Assembly (NCBI GenBank): GCA_014896635.1
Contig: JADBKA010000094.1
Span: 1 to 17,853, forward strand
From: Ktedonobacteraceae bacterium
GTDB taxonomy: Bacteria; Chloroflexota; Ktedonobacteria; Ktedonobacterales; Ktedonobacteraceae
Length of the DNA stretch: 17,853 nt
Direction: 5' to 3'
Shown here: positions 6,832 through 14,655 of the stretch, one piece after another
How the letters are laid out: each line of letters begins with the position of its first letter
Numbering within the stretch: position 1 is the stretch's first letter
Program-made: the position numbers and the translations under genes
Notes under the pieces: model-generated
Told to the model about the DNA's origin: nothing
The model's database searches: none
What the model saw: only the letters and a program-made list of their open reading frames with translations

Positions 6832-7803
6832 TTACCCACCCCCGCCACGCAGGGCATTGGCGTGCTCGGTCAGTTGTGCGAGCTGCTCTGGCGTGATCTT
6901 GATGTGAAAGACCTCGGCGATATGGTCGGCCCAGGAGACGATGAAGTAGTGCCAGCCATCGTGGATGTACAGGCGGCGCTGCTGCTCCTGCGCTCTGGCC
7001 TGCTGCAAGAAGGCGAGCGCGCCACGATAGTTGAGTTCCCAGGCGATGCCGTTCATGGGGAAAAGACCGGCATCAGTAACCGGTGAGCCTGGTCGATCTT
7101 TACCCATACCAGTCGCGTTAATGACCAGTGAGCCGGGGGGAAGCGTGGCCATGAGTTCGTCGTTCTTGTGTGGGTTCTCATTCAGAATGTACTCCACCTC
7201 GCCTGTTGTCTTCAGTTGTGCGACGATGGCGCGTAGTTTCTCCAGACCGGGCTGAGAACGGTTGACGACGATGATGCGCGCCGGCCTGTCCGCGAGATCG
7301 GGCTGCGTCAGCAGATTGACGGTGATGGCTGTGCCGGAGCCACCACCGCCCAGACAGAGGACATGCGCGCCGGTTTTTCCCCAGTATCCCGGCGCGATGA
7401 TCGCCTGCAAGGCCAGCCGCGAGGTCAGCGGATCTTTCGCGTAGCCGATGAGCTGTCCATCTCGCTTGCTGATACACGAAACCTCTCCGCACAACTGCGC
7501 GTAGCGGTCGAAGCCATCGAACAGGTCGCCTGCTGCGTTCATCAGGTCGATTTTGTGCGTCGTGATCAGCGCGCCCAGCGAGAGTGGATCATATTTGATC
7601 TGCGCTACCGCCTGCCTGTACTGTTCGGCTGGCGCGTGCAGCGGTAGATCGACGCCAACCAGCCGGACACCTTCAAGTCTCAGGATGCCGGCCCACAGCG
7701 GAAAGAGCCGCGCCATCATCGACTGGCCCGTCGTGACGCCGATGAAGTACATGGTCGGCGTATCGCGTCGCACAATCGTATATGCCATATCCTCTGCTCG
7801 CAT
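6832..7803 (-). CDS. Divergent shikimate-dehydrogenase-family oxidoreductase
   Basis: The 323-residue protein has the two-domain layout of shikimate/quinate dehydrogenases. The substrate domain keeps the catalytic-type lysine (K84, in LITTHKIDLM) and aspartate (D124, in GYAKDPLTSRLAL). The conserved Asn after it is replaced (GEVSCIS, S109), and the usual SxS substrate motif is degenerate (GQSMMARLFP, 26-35). The Rossmann part has VLCLGGGGSGTAI (148-160) and VVNRSQPGLEKL. The C-terminal substrate-contacting Gln region reads IHDGWHYFIVSW instead of the usual pattern. It is therefore unlikely to be the housekeeping AroE, and no other aromatic-pathway gene is nearby. The start at 7803 is preceded by AAGAGAAGAA. 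The gene follows the Gfo/Idh oxidoreductase by 32 bases, so both probably act in one pathway. The substrate is unknown. Confidence 0.75.
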   Translation of the reverse strand: MRAEDMAYTIVRRDTPTMYFIGVTTGQSMMARLFPLWAGILRLEGVRLVGVDLPLHAPAEQYRQAVAQIKYDPLSLGALITTHKIDLMNAAGDLFDGFDRYAQLCGEVSCISKRDGQLIGYAKDPLTSRLALQAIIAPGYWGKTGAHVLCLGGGGSGTAITVNLLTQPDLADRPARIIVVNRSQPGLEKLRAIVAQLKTTGEVEYILNENPHKNDELMATLPPGSLVINATGMGKDRPGSPVTDAGLFPMNGIAWELNYRGALAFLQQARAQEQQRRLYIHDGWHYFIVSWADHIAEVFHIKITPEQLAQLTEHANALRGGGG

Positions 7804-7835
7804 GCGTGTTCTTCTCTTTTCGACTGCTTTGCTGC

Positions 7836-8873
7836 TTATGAGAGATCAATCGGCACCCAGCGGTGTTCGCGCATAGAGCGGTAGGCGGCGTCGATAATTG
7901 TGTTGACGATGAAGCCGTCCTCAAACGTCTCGCGCGGCTGCTCATTGCGCGCCACGCACTCCACAAAGTGCCGCATCTCTTCGTGATAGCCGTAGACGCG
8001 CGCCTCGTCGGGCAGCGGGAAGATCCAGCCGGTGTTGGACTCAGCTTTCTCCAGCAGGTACGCGCCGGTGGAGCGAACAAACGCATGGATGGGAGTGGAG
8101 CGGGTGACGTCGGTGAAGATGCTGCCTTCCGTCCCATAGATCTCATTGCGCAGGTCGAGCGAGCCGCGCGCGGTCCAGCTAATCTCACTCTGTCCGAGCG
8201 CCCCGTTCTCGAAGCGCAGCAGGACGACGGCGTTATCCTCGGCAGTCGTTTTGTCCTTATGCACCATCAAATCACCCCACGCCAGCACTTCGACCGGTTT
8301 GATGTTTTTGCCGATAAAATAGCGCGCAGCTTCAATAGTATGGCAGCCCATGTCGATGATCGCCCCGCCGCCTGATTGCTCGGCATCCCAGAAGTGGGGA
8401 GCGTGTGGGCCAGCATGGGCTTCACGTGAGCGCACGGTGAGCACGCGGCCTATCGAGCCTTCGTCGATCAGCGCCTTCGCGCGCATTACTGCCGGGCTAA
8501 ATACTTCTGTCTCGCCATAGCAATGCAGCACGCCTGCTTCTCTGACCGCTTCAAGCATCTGGCGCGCTTCTTCGGCGTTACGTGCCAGCGGCTTGGTGCA
8601 GGCGACGTTTTTCTTATGCCGGGCTGCGAGCTGAGCCGCCGGCAGATGCAGCGCGTTGGGCAGAGCGATTATCAGCAAGTCGATATCCTGCCGGGCTGCA
8701 ACGGCTTCCATGTCGTCACTGCTCTCAGGAATGTGCCAGTGCTCGGCGAAGGCGGCAGCTTTGCGCTTATCCCTGCCATACACTACCACTACCTGCTGGC
8801 CAGGAACTTCCGCGAGTCCCTGCATGTAAAAGGTCGCCAGAAAGCCGCAGCCAAGCATACCAATGCGTACCAT
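7836..8873 (-). CDS. Gfo/Idh/MocA-family NAD(P)-dependent oxidoreductase
   Basis: The 345-residue protein has an N-terminal Rossmann domain (MVRIGMLGCGFLATFYMQGL, GxGxxA-type) and a C-terminal alpha/beta substrate domain. The family lysine is present as TKP (93-95), where EKP is usual. The catalytic-type Asp and His lie in GGGAIIDMGCHTIEAARYF (D174, H178). Relatives oxidise or reduce hydroxyls of sugars, inositols and sugar acids. The unusual AHAGPHAPHFW segment (152-162) is rich in histidine. I chose ATG 8873, with AAGGGAGAA before it. Upstream in-frame starts would run into the promoter and the regulator gene. It has its own candidate promoter (8955-8984). Confidence 0.92.
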   Translation of the reverse strand: MVRIGMLGCGFLATFYMQGLAEVPGQQVVVVYGRDKRKAAAFAEHWHIPESSDDMEAVAARQDIDLLIIALPNALHLPAAQLAARHKKNVACTKPLARNAEEARQMLEAVREAGVLHCYGETEVFSPAVMRAKALIDEGSIGRVLTVRSREAHAGPHAPHFWDAEQSGGGAIIDMGCHTIEAARYFIGKNIKPVEVLAWGDLMVHKDKTTAEDNAVVLLRFENGALGQSEISWTARGSLDLRNEIYGTEGSIFTDVTRSTPIHAFVRSTGAYLLEKAESNTGWIFPLPDEARVYGYHEEMRHFVECVARNEQPRETFEDGFIVNTIIDAAYRSMREHRWVPIDLS

Positions 8874-8935
8874 AACAAGTTCTCCCTTCTTTAATGCTGA
8901 CTCACAACAACGTGGTCTCATGTGCCGGGATTGAA

Positions 8936-8946
8936 TTGTGTATAAC
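8936..8946. promoter_or_regulatory. Candidate operator half-site TTGTGTATAAC
   Basis: The sequence resembles the TTGTGATATAAC copy read on the minus strand at 9951-9962, with one base missing. It lies at the predicted transcription start of the oxidoreductase promoter. It may be a binding site of the neighbouring GntR regulator; this is based on similarity of a short sequence only. Confidence 0.25.
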
Positions 8947-8954
8947 CTGTTGCT

Positions 8955-8984
8955 ATCATACGATAAAAGATTATGACGAATCAA
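8955..8984 (-). promoter_or_regulatory. Candidate promoter TTGATT-N18-TATGAT for the oxidoreductase genes
   Basis: Read on the minus strand, TTGATT (8979-8984) and TATGAT (8955-8960) are separated by 18 bases. They lie in the gap between the regulator stop and the oxidoreductase start. The predicted leader is about 75 nt. The Gfo/Idh and shikimate-dehydrogenase-like genes would be its transcript. Confidence 0.5.
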
Positions 8985-9009
8985 GTCTCTGAACCAGGTG
9001 TAGGCATGG

Positions 9010-9768
9010 CTAATGCCTGCCGCTTCGCCTGCGAGGCAGGCCACTCACGCGGTACTCATAGCGATCCGCCCGCGAAACGACGGTGGCGGCATCGACGGGT
9101 TCGTCATTGGAGAGGTAGGTAATACGGGTCACGCACAGCACGGGCGCCTCAGGCTCGATGCCAAGCAGGCGCGCCTCAAAGTGTGAGGCGCGGCGGGCGG
9201 TGATGGCATCCTGCACACGTGCCAGTTCGAGGTCGTAGCGCCGCTCCAGTGTCTCATAGAGTGACTCGCCCTCCAGTCCCTTTTCGGCCAGGTCCGGCGC
9301 GTAGCGCATGCGGATGTAATCGACCATCAGTGAGATAGGTTCTGCGTCGGCATAGCGCAGGCGCTGGATGCGCAGAATGCTCTCAGGAGCGGCAGGATCG
9401 AGTTGCAGCGCCTCAATGACCCAGGCGGGCGGGACGACCTGGAGTATCTCGCAATCGACGGTGCGCGGCTCCAGACCCAGTTCGCGCATGCGCTCGGTCC
9501 AGCTATGCAGGACGCCCAGTTCCTGTGAAACTTTGCGCTTTGCCACAAAGGTGCCGCTGCCCTGCCGGCGGATGAGTAGTCCGCTGTGAACCAGTTCGTC
9601 GATAGCGCGTCGCACGGTAATGCGACTCACGCCGAAGCGTTGTTCCAGCGCCGTCTCCGTTTCAATCGGCTCGCCCGGTTGTCGCTCTGCCTCTATTTCC
9701 GCACGGAGCACGCGGGCAATCTGCCTGTAGCGCGGTTCTTCCTTCGCTTTCTGTGTCTCTGAGAGCAT
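9010..9768 (-). CDS. GntR-family (HutC/UTRA) transcriptional regulator
   Basis: The 252-residue protein has an N-terminal winged helix-turn-helix (about residues 12-77; FGVSRITVRRAIDELVHSGL is the recognition region) and RRQGSGTFVA as the wing. The C-terminal UTRA ligand-binding domain (about 90-240) has ILRIQRLRYADAEPIS and the late PVLCVTRITYLSNDEPVD. HutC-type regulators sense a small effector, often a phosphosugar, and usually repress the adjoining pathway. ATG 9768 was chosen because GGGGAGG precedes it at six bases; the in-frame upstream extension lacks domain character. The gene is divergent from the kinase gene. The 235-base gap holds inverted TGTGATAT sites. It probably controls both flanking transcripts. 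Confidence 0.93.
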   Translation of the reverse strand: MLSETQKAKEEPRYRQIARVLRAEIEAERQPGEPIETETALEQRFGVSRITVRRAIDELVHSGLLIRRQGSGTFVAKRKVSQELGVLHSWTERMRELGLEPRTVDCEILQVVPPAWVIEALQLDPAAPESILRIQRLRYADAEPISLMVDYIRMRYAPDLAEKGLEGESLYETLERRYDLELARVQDAITARRASHFEARLLGIEPEAPVLCVTRITYLSNDEPVDAATVVSRADRYEYRVSGLPRRRSGRH

Positions 9769-9895
9769 ACTTCGCCTCCCCGGCAATGGAAGAGTTGCCT
9801 TCCCCTGAAATTGCAGTGAATTGCTGGCCGACTGCTTCGCTGTGAGAAGATCGTGAGCAGAACTGGCCAGGAATCCCTTTCTGGATTGAAAAATA

Positions 9896-9961
9896 TGTGA
9901 TATCATTTTCATAGCTGACGTATATTGGTTATGATGTTTGTGCTACTCTAGTTATATCACA
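9896..9961. promoter_or_regulatory. Inverted pair of TGTGATAT sites in the divergent promoter region
   Basis: TGTGATAT (9896-9903) and its exact reverse complement ATATCACA (9954-9961) sit 50 bases apart, and the likely kinase promoter lies between them. The left copy also overlaps the perfect palindrome TGATATCA (9898-9905). Paired sites like these would suit autoregulation and looping by the GntR protein encoded next door. Binding is inferred from position. Confidence 0.4.
9908..9935 (+). promoter_or_regulatory. Candidate promoter TTCATA-N16-TATGAT for the kinase operon
   Basis: A good -10 box, TATGAT (9930-9935), has a weak -35 box (9908-9913) at 16-base spacing. The same -10 hexamer occurs in the candidate promoter of the divergent oxidoreductase genes. 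The leader to the kinase start would be about 60 nt. Confidence 0.35.
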
Positions 9962-10003
9962 AATTGACGGCGCTGTCCCGTTCAATGACTCTCGGAGTTA
10001 CCA

Positions 10004-10936
10004 ATGGCGGATATCCTGTGCTTCGGTAATCTGCAATTTGACGTGTTGTGTCGCCCGGTGACAACACTGCCAGCGCCTGGTGAACTGCGTATGATCGAGG
10101 CGATTGACTTCATGCTCAGCGGCAATGGCGGTAGTGTCTCGGCGGTGCTGGCGCGGCTTGGTCTGAGCGTGGAACTCGCGGGTTATAGCGGCGCAGATAT
10201 AGTTGGCGCGCAGTTTCGTCACCAGTTGCAGGAACTGGGCGTTGGTATTGATAAACTGCTTCGTCACTCGCAAGCCGGCACCGGCACCTCGGTAATCACC
10301 CTTGCCCCTGACGGAGAACGCAGTATTCTCTATGTCAACGGGGCGAATGCGCTGTTTGACCTGAAAGCGGTGCCAGACGACTGGTTGCAAGGCAAGCGGG
10401 TGGTGTATGTTGGTAGTGTCTTTGTGCTGCCGCAATACACCGGCGAGGCGGTGGGAGCATTACTGGCCAGAGCGCGCGCCTATGGCGCGACCACTGTCCT
10501 GAATATCTGCTGGAATGGGCAGAGAGATGGCCTGTCTTTTCTGCAACCTGCGCTGGCGGAGACCGATTATTTTATTCTCAATCGAGAAGAGGGAGTGCAA
10601 CTGACCGGCCAGGCGCAGATTGAGCGCATCTTCGATGTCCTGCAAGCCGTTGTGCGCGGGCAGGTGGTGCTCACGCTCGGAGCAGACGGCTGCTGCCTGC
10701 GTGATGCGGGCGATGGCGCCATCCATCACATTCCAGCGGTCCCTGTGCGGGCAACCGATTGTACCGGCGCGGGAGACAGCTTTGTGGCTGGCTTTATCGC
10801 CGGACTGGTCAGTGGTCGATCTGCCCGTGAGGCGGCTCGCCTGGGCTGTCACACAGCGGCTTTCACCGTTACCGGGCCTGGCGCCTATCCGCGCATTCCA
10901 CTATTAGAGGAGGTTCTTCGGCTGAGCGAGATGTGA
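10004..10936 (+). CDS. PfkB/ribokinase-family carbohydrate kinase
   Basis: The 310-residue protein phosphorylates a sugar or related alcohol with ATP. The N-terminal family segment reads SGNGGSVSAVLARLGLSVEL (39-58), where the usual Asn after GGxxx is a Ser. ILNREEG (191-197) follows in the middle. The C-terminal signature RATDCTGAGDSFVAGF (249-264) supplies the anion hole and catalytic base D258. The length is typical of the family. The start has CGGAG upstream. It is the first gene on its side of the divergent promoter, with the importer genes behind it, so the imported sugar is its likely substrate. Ketohexose, inositol, nucleoside or ribose specificity cannot be separated by sight. Confidence 0.93.
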   Translation: MADILCFGNLQFDVLCRPVTTLPAPGELRMIEAIDFMLSGNGGSVSAVLARLGLSVELAGYSGADIVGAQFRHQLQELGVGIDKLLRHSQAGTGTSVITLAPDGERSILYVNGANALFDLKAVPDDWLQGKRVVYVGSVFVLPQYTGEAVGALLARARAYGATTVLNICWNGQRDGLSFLQPALAETDYFILNREEGVQLTGQAQIERIFDVLQAVVRGQVVLTLGADGCCLRDAGDGAIHHIPAVPVRATDCTGAGDSFVAGFIAGLVSGRSAREAARLGCHTAAFTVTGPGAYPRIPLLEEVLRLSEM

Positions 10937-10963
10937 GAGCGTTATACAACGAAGGTATGTCTA

Positions 10964-10980
10964 CCGGCGTCGTAGGCCGG
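10964..10980 (+). promoter_or_regulatory. Short hairpin between kinase and binding-protein genes
   Basis: CCGGC and GCCGG form a 5-bp stem with a seven-base loop within the 82-base gap. No U-tract follows, so read-through is expected. It could mark an mRNA processing or stabilising site. Confidence 0.3.
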
Positions 10981-11018
10981 GGCGATAGTAAAGCGTGTTT
11001 GCTACAAGGAGGTGTAGA

Positions 11019-12128
11019 ATGTCTCCGCTGAATATTGGAAAGTATTTCAAGCACATTCCCAGAATGCTGTTGCTAGCTGTGCTTATCCCGCTGCTGATGG
11101 CCTGCGGTGGCTCGCAACCGGCTCAGCCGGGCGGGTCAACGCAGGGAGGAGCGAAGGGACCGTTTGTCATCGGCGTCTCGAATGGCTTTGTGGGCAGCGA
11201 ATGGCGTACGCAGATGATTCAGGATATGCAGACGGTCAATGCCGAATACATGAAGCAGGGACTGACGAAAGATCTGCTTGTTCAGAGCGCCGATGTGGAC
11301 GCGCAGGGGCAGATTCAGCAGATCCGTGATCTCATGAATCGTGGGGCCAATGCTATCATCATCAACCCGAACTCGCAGACGGCTCTCAATCCTGTGATCA
11401 AAGAGGCGCATGATCGCGGCGTGATCGTGATCTCAGTAGACCAGGAGGTTTCCGCGCCTTCTGCCATCAACGTCGTGATTGACCAGACCGAATGGGCGCG
11501 GATGAGCGCGCGCTGGCTGGCACAGCAATTGAACGGCAAGGGGAACGTCGTAGTGATTAACGGTATCGCGGGCCATCCGGCCAACGAAGCGCGTTACAAC
11601 GGCGTCAAAGAAGTATTCGCGCAGTATCCCGGTATTAAAGTGTTGAATGTGGTTAATGCCAACTGGGATGAAGCGACTGGCCAGCAGAAGATGGCTGACC
11701 TGCTTGCCTCGCAACCCAACATTGATGGCGTCTGGGTGCAAGACGGTATGGCGCAAGGGGCGCTCCAGGCCGTGATCGCCGCCAATCCTGCGAAGTGGCC
11801 GGTGATGGTGGGTGAGGCGCGTGCTGGCTACGTCCATCTCTGGCAGAAGGTCAAACAGACGCGTCCCGACTTCGCCTCGTATGGCGTGGTCAACCCACCT
11901 GGAGTTGGTGCCAGCGGTCTGCGCATTGCCGTAGAACTCTTGCAAGGCAAGAAACTGAAAGACGGGATGCTGAAAGGGCCATTTAACAACTCGCTCTACG
12001 TGCCTATCCCTGGCACAGTCAGCAAAGACAATTTTGACCAGTCTTACGAGCAGGTGAAGGATAAGCCCGCAGCATACACGATGGATGGAATGATCACCGA
12101 TGCTGAGGCGAAAGCCTTCTTCCAGTGA
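11019..12128 (+). CDS. Sugar ABC transporter substrate-binding lipoprotein, CUT2 type
   Basis: The 369-residue protein is a second type-1 periplasmic-binding-fold sugar receptor. A basic N-terminus, a hydrophobic core and lipobox LMAC (Cys29) form a Sec-type lipoprotein signal, followed by a Pro/Gly/Gln linker. The mature domain starts FVIGVSNGFVGSEWRTQMIQ, typical of the rhamnose, galactofuranose and autoinducer-2 binding group. NRGANAIIINPNSQTALNPV and VVINGIAGHPANEARYNGVK are further hallmarks. ATG 11019 has the strongest ribosome-binding site in the window (AAGGAGGTG, 11007-11015). Its C-terminus ends just before the ATPase gene. It differs strongly from the Tat-type binding protein of the first importer, so the two probably bind different ligands or forms. 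Confidence 0.93.
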   Translation: MSPLNIGKYFKHIPRMLLLAVLIPLLMACGGSQPAQPGGSTQGGAKGPFVIGVSNGFVGSEWRTQMIQDMQTVNAEYMKQGLTKDLLVQSADVDAQGQIQQIRDLMNRGANAIIINPNSQTALNPVIKEAHDRGVIVISVDQEVSAPSAINVVIDQTEWARMSARWLAQQLNGKGNVVVINGIAGHPANEARYNGVKEVFAQYPGIKVLNVVNANWDEATGQQKMADLLASQPNIDGVWVQDGMAQGALQAVIAANPAKWPVMVGEARAGYVHLWQKVKQTRPDFASYGVVNPPGVGASGLRIAVELLQGKKLKDGMLKGPFNNSLYVPIPGTVSKDNFDQSYEQVKDKPAAYTMDGMITDAEAKAFFQ

Positions 12129-12142
12129 CAGGTGGTAATGCA

Positions 12143-13654
12143 GTGGCGAAGATCTCTCTTGCTGTCAGGCATCTCGTCAAGCGTTATGAGGGTGTGACCG
12201 CGCTCTCAGACGGCAATCTGGAGGTGCAGTCTGGCGAAGTGCTGGCCCTGGTGGGAGCCAACGGCAGCGGGAAGAGCACGCTGAGTAAGATTATTGCAGG
12301 CGCAGTTGCCCCGGACGAGGGGCAACTGCTACTCAATAATCAGGAGATACGCTTCTCTTCTCCGCAGGCTGCGCGCAAAAGCGGGATTGTTGAGGTTTAC
12401 CAGGAATTGAGCCTTGTACCGGATATGACAGTGGCTGAGAACATCTGGCTGGCGCACGAGCCACTGGTGCCGCCGGGACTGGTGAGGGGCAGGCAGGTGC
12501 GGGCGCATACCGAACAATTGCTGGCACTCTTTGAGGGAACATATAGTGCTGCGCTACGGCCAGATGCGCTGGTCTCCACCCTTTCCCCTGATGAGAAGCA
12601 ACTGGTTGAAATCCTGAAGGCGCTCAGCCTTCAGCCGAAACTCTTGCTGCTGGATGAGCCGACTGCGAGTCTGGATGCGCGCCAGGTCAGCCGGTTGTTT
12701 GAGCTGATAGCCGACTGGAAGGCGCAGGACATGGCGATTATCTTTATCTCGCACCGCATGGAAGAGATCTTCCGTATCGCGGACCGTGTGACCGTCTTGC
12801 GCAGCGGCAGGACTGTCGGCTCGGCGCGGATTCAGGAAATCAGCGAGCACGACCTGGTCGACATGATGGTCGAAAGCAGCGTGGTATCGCGCATCTTCAA
12901 ACGTGAAGAGACGCGAGAAGAAGGATCTGTACGGCTCGCTATCAGAGACCTGCGCACGCAGACGCTACGCGGCGTGAGTCTGGTGTTGCGGGACGGCGAG
13001 CTAGTTGGTCTGGGGGGACTGCGCGGCCAGGGCCAGAGTGATGTGCTGCTGGCTTGCTTCGGAGCTATTCCATTTACTGGCACTATTGAACTTGCCGGTC
13101 GCGCTGTCCACTTTACTCATCCCCAGCAGGCTATGTGTGAGGGGATAGCCTTTGTGCCGGGCGACCGTACAACGCAGGGACTGCTGCCCATCCGTTCTAT
13201 TCTGGAGAATCTGCAACTACCCTCGTGGCTGCGCTACGGTCTGCCGTTGCGGATGCAGCGCGCGCGGGAGGACGCGCGCGTGGTGGCGCAGCGTCTCAAT
13301 ATGGTCATGGCCTCGCTCGATGCGCCCGTCAGCAGTCTGAGCGGTGGAAATGCGCAAAAGGTCGTGCTTGGCAAATGGCTGCTGCGCCAGCCGAAGGTGC
13401 TGCTGCTCGATGATCCGACGAAAGGAGTGGATGTCGGGGCGAAAGGCGAGTTCTATCGTATTCTCGCCGATTTGCGTGTTGCGGGCGCCACAATTCTCCT
13501 CTACAGCAGCGACGACGAGGAGCTACTTGGCTTATGTGATCGTGTGATTGTCCTGCGCGATGGCCTGGTCCAGGCGGAGCTGGCTGGCGATTCTCTGACG
13601 CGCTCTGACCTGGTTGCTTCAAGCATGGGTGCGGCACGAAAGGGGGCAGTATGA
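12143..13654 (+). CDS. Sugar ABC transporter ATPase, tandem double-domain (RbsA/YtfR-like)
   Basis: The 503-residue protein has two fused ABC domains. Domain 1 has Walker A GANGSGKST (38-46), signature LSPDEKQ (147-153), Walker B DEPT (171-174) and switch H204. Domain 2 has a degenerate Walker A-like stretch GLRGQGQSD (292-300) without the Lys-Ser/Thr, an intact signature LSGGNAQK (399-406) and DDPTKGVD (423-430), in which the catalytic Glu is Asp. This asymmetry is typical of RbsA-type proteins, although the Asp is worth noting. I favour GTG 12143, preceded by GGTGGT. A GTG at 12125 overlaps the upstream stop but lacks a ribosome-binding site; it would add six residues. The next gene overlaps by four bases. 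Confidence 0.92.
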   Translation: MAKISLAVRHLVKRYEGVTALSDGNLEVQSGEVLALVGANGSGKSTLSKIIAGAVAPDEGQLLLNNQEIRFSSPQAARKSGIVEVYQELSLVPDMTVAENIWLAHEPLVPPGLVRGRQVRAHTEQLLALFEGTYSAALRPDALVSTLSPDEKQLVEILKALSLQPKLLLLDEPTASLDARQVSRLFELIADWKAQDMAIIFISHRMEEIFRIADRVTVLRSGRTVGSARIQEISEHDLVDMMVESSVVSRIFKREETREEGSVRLAIRDLRTQTLRGVSLVLRDGELVGLGGLRGQGQSDVLLACFGAIPFTGTIELAGRAVHFTHPQQAMCEGIAFVPGDRTTQGLLPIRSILENLQLPSWLRYGLPLRMQRAREDARVVAQRLNMVMASLDAPVSSLSGGNAQKVVLGKWLLRQPKVLLLDDPTKGVDVGAKGEFYRILADLRVAGATILLYSSDDEELLGLCDRVIVLRDGLVQAELAGDSLTRSDLVASSMGAARKGAV

Positions 13655-14655
13655 GCAGAATAGCTCTTGTAGCCACACCGGCATGGCGATCTCTCCTATC
13701 CAGGCAATCCTACCTTTTTTCGCTTTTGCTTTTGCTTGTTGCTGTGCTGGTGAATTATGCGTTGCAACCAAACCTTTTTCAGCCGGCGGTCTTGAATGGC
13801 AATTTGCGATCTTATCTGCCGCTGATGCTGGTGGCGGCAGGTCAGGCGGTAGTGATTATTGGCGGGGGAGTAGATCTGTCGGTGGGAGCGATTGTCTCGC
13901 TCGTTGATGTGGTCATTGTGCATTTGCTTGGCACGAACGCCGGACCATCGCAGATCTTACTTGCGATGGCGGCGGGACTTGGCGCGGGTGTGCTGGCGGG
14001 TGCCTTTAACGGCTTCTGCGTGGCCTATTTACGCTTTCAGCCCATTGTCACCACATTTGCATCAAGCTTCGTGTTTTCTGGCCTGGCGCTCTGGATCATG
14101 CCGAGTCCCGGTGGGAGTGTCCCGCAGGGGATGATGGACGCCTATCAAACGAATCCGCTGGATATCTCGCTGGTGCTCTGGCTTATCGTGCTTTTACTGC
14201 TGCTCTGGCGGTTGCTGGCCTCGACGCGCTACGGACGCTATCTCTATGCGACCGGTGAGCAGCCAATGTCGGCGTATGTCACCGGTGTTCCCGTCTCGCT
14301 GGTGCGCCTGAGTTCCTATGCCATTGCCGGGTTGATGGCGGCCTGCTCGGCGCTTGTCCTGGTGGTGAGCACGGGAACGGGCGATCCGCTGATCGGCACC
14401 GGTGGCAGTAACGGCGGGGCTGCAATGACGCTGCCCTCGATTGTCGCCGTCGTGCTCGGCGGCACGCGCCTGAGTGGGGGACAGGGAGGAGTTGCCGGCT
14501 CGCTGATCGGGGCTGTTATTCTGAGCATCATCCTGAGCATCATCGCTTTTGCCAACGTTCCCACATGGTGGCAGACGCTGGTGAACGGGTTGATTGTGAT
14601 GCTGGCGCTGGCAGGTCCCGGCATCGTTGCGCTGCTGCGGAGGCCCACGAGATGA
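13651..14655 (+). CDS. Sugar ABC transporter permease 1, YtfT/RbsC-like
   Basis: The 334-residue membrane protein forms half of the second importer's channel. The family motif GGGVDLSVG lies at residues 71-79, preceded by VAAGQAVVII. The C-terminal region has AAMTLPSIVAVVLGGTRLSG, matching RbsC-type permeases. About eight to ten hydrophobic segments are visible. Its start overlaps the ATPase stop (ATGA, 13651-13654) and its stop overlaps the next permease start, so all are translationally coupled. The gene order (binding protein, double ATPase, two permeases) equals that of ytfQRT-yjfF. Confidence 0.92.
   Translation: MSRIALVATPAWRSLLSRQSYLFSLLLLLVAVLVNYALQPNLFQPAVLNGNLRSYLPLMLVAAGQAVVIIGGGVDLSVGAIVSLVDVVIVHLLGTNAGPSQILLAMAAGLGAGVLAGAFNGFCVAYLRFQPIVTTFASSFVFSGLALWIMPSPGGSVPQGMMDAYQTNPLDISLVLWLIVLLLLLWRLLASTRYGRYLYATGEQPMSAYVTGVPVSLVRLSSYAIAGLMAACSALVLVVSTGTGDPLIGTGGSNGGAAMTLPSIVAVVLGGTRLSGGQGGVAGSLIGAVILSIILSIIAFANVPTWWQTLVNGLIVMLALAGPGIVALLRRPTR

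Noticed and set aside
6832..7803. Housekeeping aroE
   Set aside because: Several substrate-site residues differ and there are no aromatic-pathway neighbours. It is kept as a divergent family member without a gene symbol.
9002..9018. Terminator at the end of the regulator gene
   Set aside because: AGGCAT and ATGCCT form a short stem that spans the stop codon, but it is weak and no U-tract follows on the minus strand.
8874..9044. N-terminal extension of the Gfo/Idh oxidoreductase
   Set aside because: It would run through the candidate promoter and into the regulator gene. The family normally starts right at the Rossmann strand, as ATG 8873 does.
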